NCBI RefSeq assembly: GCF_028291745.1
Contig: NZ_JAQGNQ010000144.1
Location: 1-49,111, forward strand
DNA from: Ramlibacter sp.
GTDB lineage: Bacteria; Pseudomonadota; Gammaproteobacteria; Burkholderiales; Burkholderiaceae_C
DNA length: 49,111 bases
Direction of reading: 5' to 3'
The notes beneath the pieces are model-generated. The model saw only the letters and a list, made by a program, of their open reading frames with translations, had not been told where the DNA came from and searched no databases. Each line of letters starts with the position of its first letter. Position 1 is the first letter of the stretch. Below, one piece after another: positions 45,232 to 49,111 of this stretch. A program made the position numbers and the translations under genes.

Positions 45232-47541
45232 TCACGCCTTCAACGCCCGCAGCACATTCTCCGCCGTCGCCGGCGCATCCATCCGCACCTGGCCGTCCCC
45301 GCGCGCTGCCGCCGCCGCATCGCGCAGCGCCTCCCACACGCTGATCGCCAGCATGAACGGCGGTTCGCCCACCGCCTTGCTGCCGCCGACGTTGTCTTCG
45401 CGGTTGGCCTCGGGCCAGAGCTCCACCTTGAAGTGCGCCGGCACGTCGCCCGTCGCCGGGATCTTGTACGTGCTGGGGGCATGCGTGGCGAGCAGGCCGT
45501 TTTCATTCCACACCAGTTGCTCGGTGGTGAGCCAGCCCATGCCCTGGATGAAGCCGCCCTCGATCTGGCCGATGTCGATCGCCGGATTGATCGAGGTGCC
45601 GACGTCGTGCAGGATGTCGACCTTCAATACGCGGTTCTCGCCGGTCAGCGTATCGATCGCCACCTCGGTGCACGCGGCCCCGTACGAGAAGTAGTAGAAC
45701 GGCCGGCCCGTCAGCGTGTTCTTGTCGTAGTGGATTTTGGGCGTCTTGTAGAAGCCGTCGCTCCACAGTTGCACGCGCGAGTGGTAGGCGTCATCGACGG
45801 CCTGCTCCCAGGTCATCACCGCATCCGGCCCGCTCACCTGGCCGTGCGCGAAGATCACCTGCTCGGGCCGGCAGTTCTGCTTTTCAGCCACGTACTCGGC
45901 GAGCTTTTGCCGCACCTGCCGCGCCGCGAATTGCGCGGCCCGGCCGTTGAGGTCGGTGCCGCTCGATGCGGCCGTGGCGCTGGCATTCGGCACCTTGCTG
46001 GTGTCGGTGGCGCTGATGCGCACCTTGGCAAAGGGGACGCCCAGTTCGTCGGCCACGATCTGGCAGATCTTGGTGTGCAGGCCCTGGCCCATCTCGGTGC
46101 CGCCGTGGTTCACCTGCACGCTGCCGTCCGTGTACACGTGCACCAGGGCGCCGGCCTGGTTGAAGAAGGTGGCCGTGAAGGAGATGCCGAACTTCACCGG
46201 CGTGAGCGCGAGGCCGCGCTTGATCACAGGGCTCTGCGCATTCCATGCAGCGATCGCCGCCCGCCGTTCGCGGTACTGCGAGCCTTGCTCCAGCCGTGCG
46301 ATCAGCGGATCGAGGATGTTGTCCTCGATCGTCATCTCGTAATGCGTGACATTGCGCTCGCTCGTGCCATAGAGGTTGGCCTTGCGCACATCGAGCGGGT
46401 CCTTGCCGAGCGCCCGCGCAATATCGGAGAGGATCGCCTCCATCACGATCATCCCCTGCGGCCCGCCGAAGCCGCGGAACGCCGTGTGGCTCTGCACGTT
46501 GGTCTTGCAGCGATAAGAGACGATCTCCACGTCGCCCAGGTAATAGGCGTTGTCCACGTGGAAGACGGCGCGATCGGCGACCGGCCCGGAGAGATCGGCG
46601 GACCAGCCGCAATTGGCGGCCAGCATCAGCTTCAGTCCGGCCACGCGGCCGTCGTCGTCGAAACCCACCTCCCAGTCGTAGGCGAAGGGGTGGCGCTTGC
46701 CGGTCACCAGGAAGTCGTCGTCGCGGTCCAGGCGCAGCTTGACGGGACGCTTGAACTTGCGCGCGGCGAGCGCCGCCCATACCGCGATATGGCCGGCCTG
46801 CGTCTCCTTGCCGCCGAAGCCGCCGCCCATGCGCCGGCACTCCACGTTCACGGCGTGGTTGTCGAGGCCGAGCGCATGCGCCACCCAATGCTGCACCTCG
46901 CCCGGATGCTGCGAGCTGGAATGGATGCGCCAGTTGTCCTGCTCCAGCGGCAAGGCGTAGCCGACCTGGCCTTCGAGATAGAAGTGCTCCTGGCCGCCGA
47001 CCTCGAGCGAGCCGGCCAGGCGATGCGGCGCGCCGGCGAGCGCCTGTTCGGGATCGCCGCGGCGTACGGTCACGGGGGGCAGCACGAAAGACCGGGCCTG
47101 GATCGCTTCGCGCACGTCGAGGATGGCCGGCAGCGGCTCGACCTCCAGCTTCACCTTGCGGGCGGCGCGGCGCGCCTGCATCACCGTCTCGGCGACGACC
47201 ACGCCGACCACCTGGCCGATGAATTCCACCGTGTCGCGCGCGAACACCGGTTCGTCATGCGTGAAGGTCGCCAGGATCGGATCGCCGGGGATGTCTTCGG
47301 CCAGCACCACGCCGCGCACGCCGGGCATCTTCAGGGCTTGCGTCGTGTCCACGCGCAGCAGCCGCCCGCGCGCGACGTTGGAGAGGATCGGCGCGGCGTG
47401 CAGCGTGCCGCGGGCTTCGGGAATGTCGTCGACATAGGTGGCGCTGCCTGCCACTTGGGCGCGCGCGCTTTCGTGGATCTGCGAGCGGCCGGTGGCGGGC
47501 TGTGCGGCCTCCTGGCTCAGGAACTTCTCGGGGGCGTTCAT
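45232..47541 (-). CDS. xdhB: Xanthine dehydrogenase molybdopterin subunit XdhB
   Basis: A 769-residue molybdenum hydroxylase large subunit. N-terminal aldehyde oxidase/xanthine dehydrogenase a/b hammerhead: ARAQVAGSATYVDDIPEARG. Molybdopterin-binding domain: RMGGGFGGKETQAGHIAVWA (with the conserved Gly-Gly-Phe-Gly-Gly), AFRGFGGPQGMIVMEAIL with the substrate-side Arg, and GTEMGQGLHTKICQIVADEL. The C-terminal active-site Glu lies in EPPFMLAISVWEA. It oxidises hypoxanthine and xanthine to urate. It overlaps xdhA by four bases (47538-47541). Confidence 0.95.
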   Translation of the reverse strand: MNAPEKFLSQEAAQPATGRSQIHESARAQVAGSATYVDDIPEARGTLHAAPILSNVARGRLLRVDTTQALKMPGVRGVVLAEDIPGDPILATFTHDEPVFARDTVEFIGQVVGVVVAETVMQARRAARKVKLEVEPLPAILDVREAIQARSFVLPPVTVRRGDPEQALAGAPHRLAGSLEVGGQEHFYLEGQVGYALPLEQDNWRIHSSSQHPGEVQHWVAHALGLDNHAVNVECRRMGGGFGGKETQAGHIAVWAALAARKFKRPVKLRLDRDDDFLVTGKRHPFAYDWEVGFDDDGRVAGLKLMLAANCGWSADLSGPVADRAVFHVDNAYYLGDVEIVSYRCKTNVQSHTAFRGFGGPQGMIVMEAILSDIARALGKDPLDVRKANLYGTSERNVTHYEMTIEDNILDPLIARLEQGSQYRERRAAIAAWNAQSPVIKRGLALTPVKFGISFTATFFNQAGALVHVYTDGSVQVNHGGTEMGQGLHTKICQIVADELGVPFAKVRISATDTSKVPNASATAASSGTDLNGRAAQFAARQVRQKLAEYVAEKQNCRPEQVIFAHGQVSGPDAVMTWEQAVDDAYHSRVQLWSDGFYKTPKIHYDKNTLTGRPFYYFSYGAACTEVAIDTLTGENRVLKVDILHDVGTSINPAIDIGQIEGGFIQGMGWLTTEQLVWNENGLLATHAPSTYKIPATGDVPAHFKVELWPEANREDNVGGSKAVGEPPFMLAISVWEALRDAAAAARGDGQVRMDAPATAENVLRALKA

Positions 47542-49111
47542 GGGGCAACGGCTTCCTCGAGGCGGAAGCTTTCCAGGTTGATGTGCTGCACGCCCTGGCT
47601 TTCCAGCCAGAAGCGCTGCATCAGGTTGCCGAGTACTTCGCAGCGGTAGCTGGCGGAGGCGCGCATGTCGGTAATCGGCTGGAACTCGGAGCGCAGCGCC
47701 GCGGCCGCGCGTTGCGCCGCTTCGGCGGTCCAGGGCTGGCCGCGCAGGGCGGCCTCTGCTTGCAGGGCGCGCACCGGCGTTGCGGCAACACCGCCGGCGC
47801 CTATGGCTATGCGTTCGACGATGCCGTCGCGGATGTGCGCGGAGATCACCAGGCAGACCGCGGAGATGTCGTCGTCGTAGCGCTTGGAGATCTTGTAGGC
47901 ACGGAGAAGCTGCTGCCCCTCACCCCCACCCTCTCCCCGCAAGCGGGGCGAGGGAGCAAGTCCGGCTTGTCCTGCTTGCAGTTCTCCCTCTCCCGCTTGC
48001 GGGAGAGGGTTGGGGTGAGGGCGATCCGGCCGCGGCACCTTCACCCAGGCCACCACTTCATCCGCCTCCAGCACGTTCTTGCGGTAGCCCGTGTAGAACT
48101 GTTCCAGCGGCAGATCGCGGTGCCCACGCCGCGACAGCAGCACCACGTGCGCACCCAGCGCGATCAGCAGCGGCATCGAGTCGCCGATCGGCGAACCGTT
48201 GGCGATGTTGCCGCCCAAGGTGCCCGAGTTGCGCACCGGCAGGCCCGCGAAGCGGTTGGCAAAGGTCTTGAGCTGCGGCCGTTCGCCGACCAGCGCGTCG
48301 AAGGCATCGGTCAAGGTGACGGCCGCGCCGATCGCGAGGTGGTTCTCGTAAGTCTCGACGCGTTGCAGCTCCCGCACCCGCGTGACGTCCAGCACCTGCG
48401 CAAACCGCATGTGCATCTTGGTGACCCAGAGGCCCACGTCGGTGCAGCCGGCGACGATCTGCGCCTCGGGGTGATTGGCGCGCAGCGCCAGCAACTCGGG
48501 CAGCGTGGTCGGCGCGAGATAGGCGCCATCGGCAGGCACCGGCGGGCGCAGTGCCGCGATCTCTTCGAGCTGCCGCACGATGGCCGCTTCGTCAACCCGT
48601 GCCGGCGGCAGCGCCGCCATCTGCTGCGCAGCGTCGAGAATGGGCCGGTAGCCGGTGCAGCGGCAGAGGTTGCCCGAGAGCTCCTCCTGCGCCAGCTCCC
48701 GCGTGATCGCGCCACCCTGGCAGACGTGCTTCTGGTACATGCCGAACAGGCTCATCACGAAGCCCGGCGTGCAGAAGCCGCATTGCGAGCCGTGGCACTG
48801 CACCATCGCCTCCTGCGCGGGGTGCAAGGTGCCATCGTCCGCGGCCAGGTCCTCCACCGTCCACAGCGCCAGGCCGTCGACGGAGTGGGCCAGGCGAATG
48901 CAGCTGTTGATGGCACGGTACTGCAGCCGTCCCTGCTGCGGCTCGGCCACGACGACGGTGCAGGCGCCGCAGTCGCCTTCGCCGCAGCCCTCCTTGGTGC
49001 CAGTGGCGCCCAGGTCCTCCCGCAGAAGCTCGAGCAAGGTGCGATCGGGTGTTACATTGCCCAGCGAGACGAGCTCGCCGCGCCGGATGAATCGAATTGT
49101 TTGGGTGTCCA
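47538..49111 (-). CDS. xdhA: Xanthine dehydrogenase FeS/FAD subunit XdhA (start codon cut by one base)
   Basis: The reading frame runs to the right edge, where bases TG (49110-49111) are the last two of a start codon; the protein then reads DTQTIRFIRRGELVSLGNVT. Total length is about 524 residues. Two [2Fe-2S] clusters: CGEGDCGAC with INSCIRL, and CGFCTPG with LCRCTGYRPI. The FAD domain follows (IVAGCTDVGLWVTK, GLPVRNSGTLGGNIANGSPI) and the CO-dehydrogenase flavoprotein C-terminal domain. A family B repeat encodes an insertion of about 38 residues (around 362-399) in the FAD-domain region, rich in Pro, Gly and Arg. It should transfer electrons from XdhB to NAD. Confidence 0.94.
   Translation of the reverse strand, partial: DTQTIRFIRRGELVSLGNVTPDRTLLELLREDLGATGTKEGCGEGDCGACTVVVAEPQQGRLQYRAINSCIRLAHSVDGLALWTVEDLAADDGTLHPAQEAMVQCHGSQCGFCTPGFVMSLFGMYQKHVCQGGAITRELAQEELSGNLCRCTGYRPILDAAQQMAALPPARVDEAAIVRQLEEIAALRPPVPADGAYLAPTTLPELLALRANHPEAQIVAGCTDVGLWVTKMHMRFAQVLDVTRVRELQRVETYENHLAIGAAVTLTDAFDALVGERPQLKTFANRFAGLPVRNSGTLGGNIANGSPIGDSMPLLIALGAHVVLLSRRGHRDLPLEQFYTGYRKNVLEADEVVAWVKVPRPDRPHPNPLPQAGEGELQAGQAGLAPSPRLRGEGGGEGQQLLRAYKISKRYDDDISAVCLVISAHIRDGIVERIAIGAGGVAATPVRALQAEAALRGQPWTAEAAQRAAAALRSEFQPITDMRASASYRCEVLGNLMQRFWLESQGVQHINLESFRLEEAVAP
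47916..48029. repeat. Family B repeat pair inside xdhA
   Basis: Two inverted family B units (about 47920-47962 and 47984-48025) occur in frame. They encode HPNPLPQAGEGE and PSPRLRGEGGGEG, sequences often seen in spurious short ORFs of this repeat. The insertion keeps the frame and separates WVKVPRPD from QLLRAYK. Confidence 0.88.

Overview
The window is a chromosomal segment of a high-GC betaproteobacterium, most likely Burkholderiales and probably Comamonadaceae-like (Variovorax/Ramlibacter type). Reasons: uniformly GC-rich coding with strong Shine-Dalgarno sites, a Bug/TctC solute-binding protein, TRAP transporters, a MOFRL glycerate kinase, LysR and GntR-FCD regulators, and a PuuD-type urate oxidase. 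No phage, transposase, integrase, tRNA, rRNA or CRISPR array was seen. The taxonomic call is inference from gene content.

Layout. 1-3 kb: end of an outer-membrane protein gene, then a ZnuA-like binding protein and a ZnuB-like permease; no ATPase is in view. 3-9 kb: an OFA-type MFS carrier and a convergent 937-residue multicopper oxidase. 9-13.6 kb: a DHA2 MFS carrier, a DUF1439 lipoprotein, a Leu/Ile/Val-type binding protein and an orphan citryl-CoA lyase. 13.7-26 kb: a purine (urate/allantoin) catabolic island with NCS1 permease, M20 hydrolase, a fused OHCU decarboxylase-allantoate amidohydrolase, PuuE allantoinase, GntR regulator, HIU hydrolase, XdhC, PuuD, an 8-oxoguanine/guanine deaminase and glycerate kinase. 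Three near-identical GTGTATACAC palindromes sit at the promoters of this island and are probably the operators of its GntR protein. 26-31.5 kb: a LysR-tartrate dehydrogenase-Bug region interrupted by a gene for a protein with an N-terminal helical domain, a long Pro/Ala linker and a shortened TIR-like domain, the most unusual gene here. 31.6-39 kb: a thioesterase, a DctPQM TRAP transporter and an indolepyruvate:ferredoxin oxidoreductase (iorAB), a likely aryl-keto-acid uptake and oxidation set. 39-42 kb: a PQQ-type sugar dehydrogenase, a dihaem cytochrome c and a LysR regulator. 42-45 kb: small genes, an HTH protein, an esterase and a DODA-type dioxygenase. 45.2-49.1 kb: xdhB and xdhA; xdhA is complete apart from the first base of its start codon, which lies just beyond the right edge.

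How the genes work together. XdhABC (with xdhC 24 kb away from xdhAB) would oxidise hypoxanthine/xanthine to urate. The deaminase feeds guanine or 8-oxoguanine. PuuD oxidises urate to 5-hydroxyisourate, the HIU hydrolase and OHCU decarboxylase domain give allantoin, PuuE opens allantoin to allantoate, and the amidohydrolase domain degrades allantoate. The glycerate kinase would close the glyoxylate branch. The ureidoglycolate step has no obvious canonical gene, and the co-transcribed M20 hydrolase is a candidate.

Several families of dispersed palindromic repeats recur between genes, and two of them lie in frame inside genes: one in xdhA and one in iorB.
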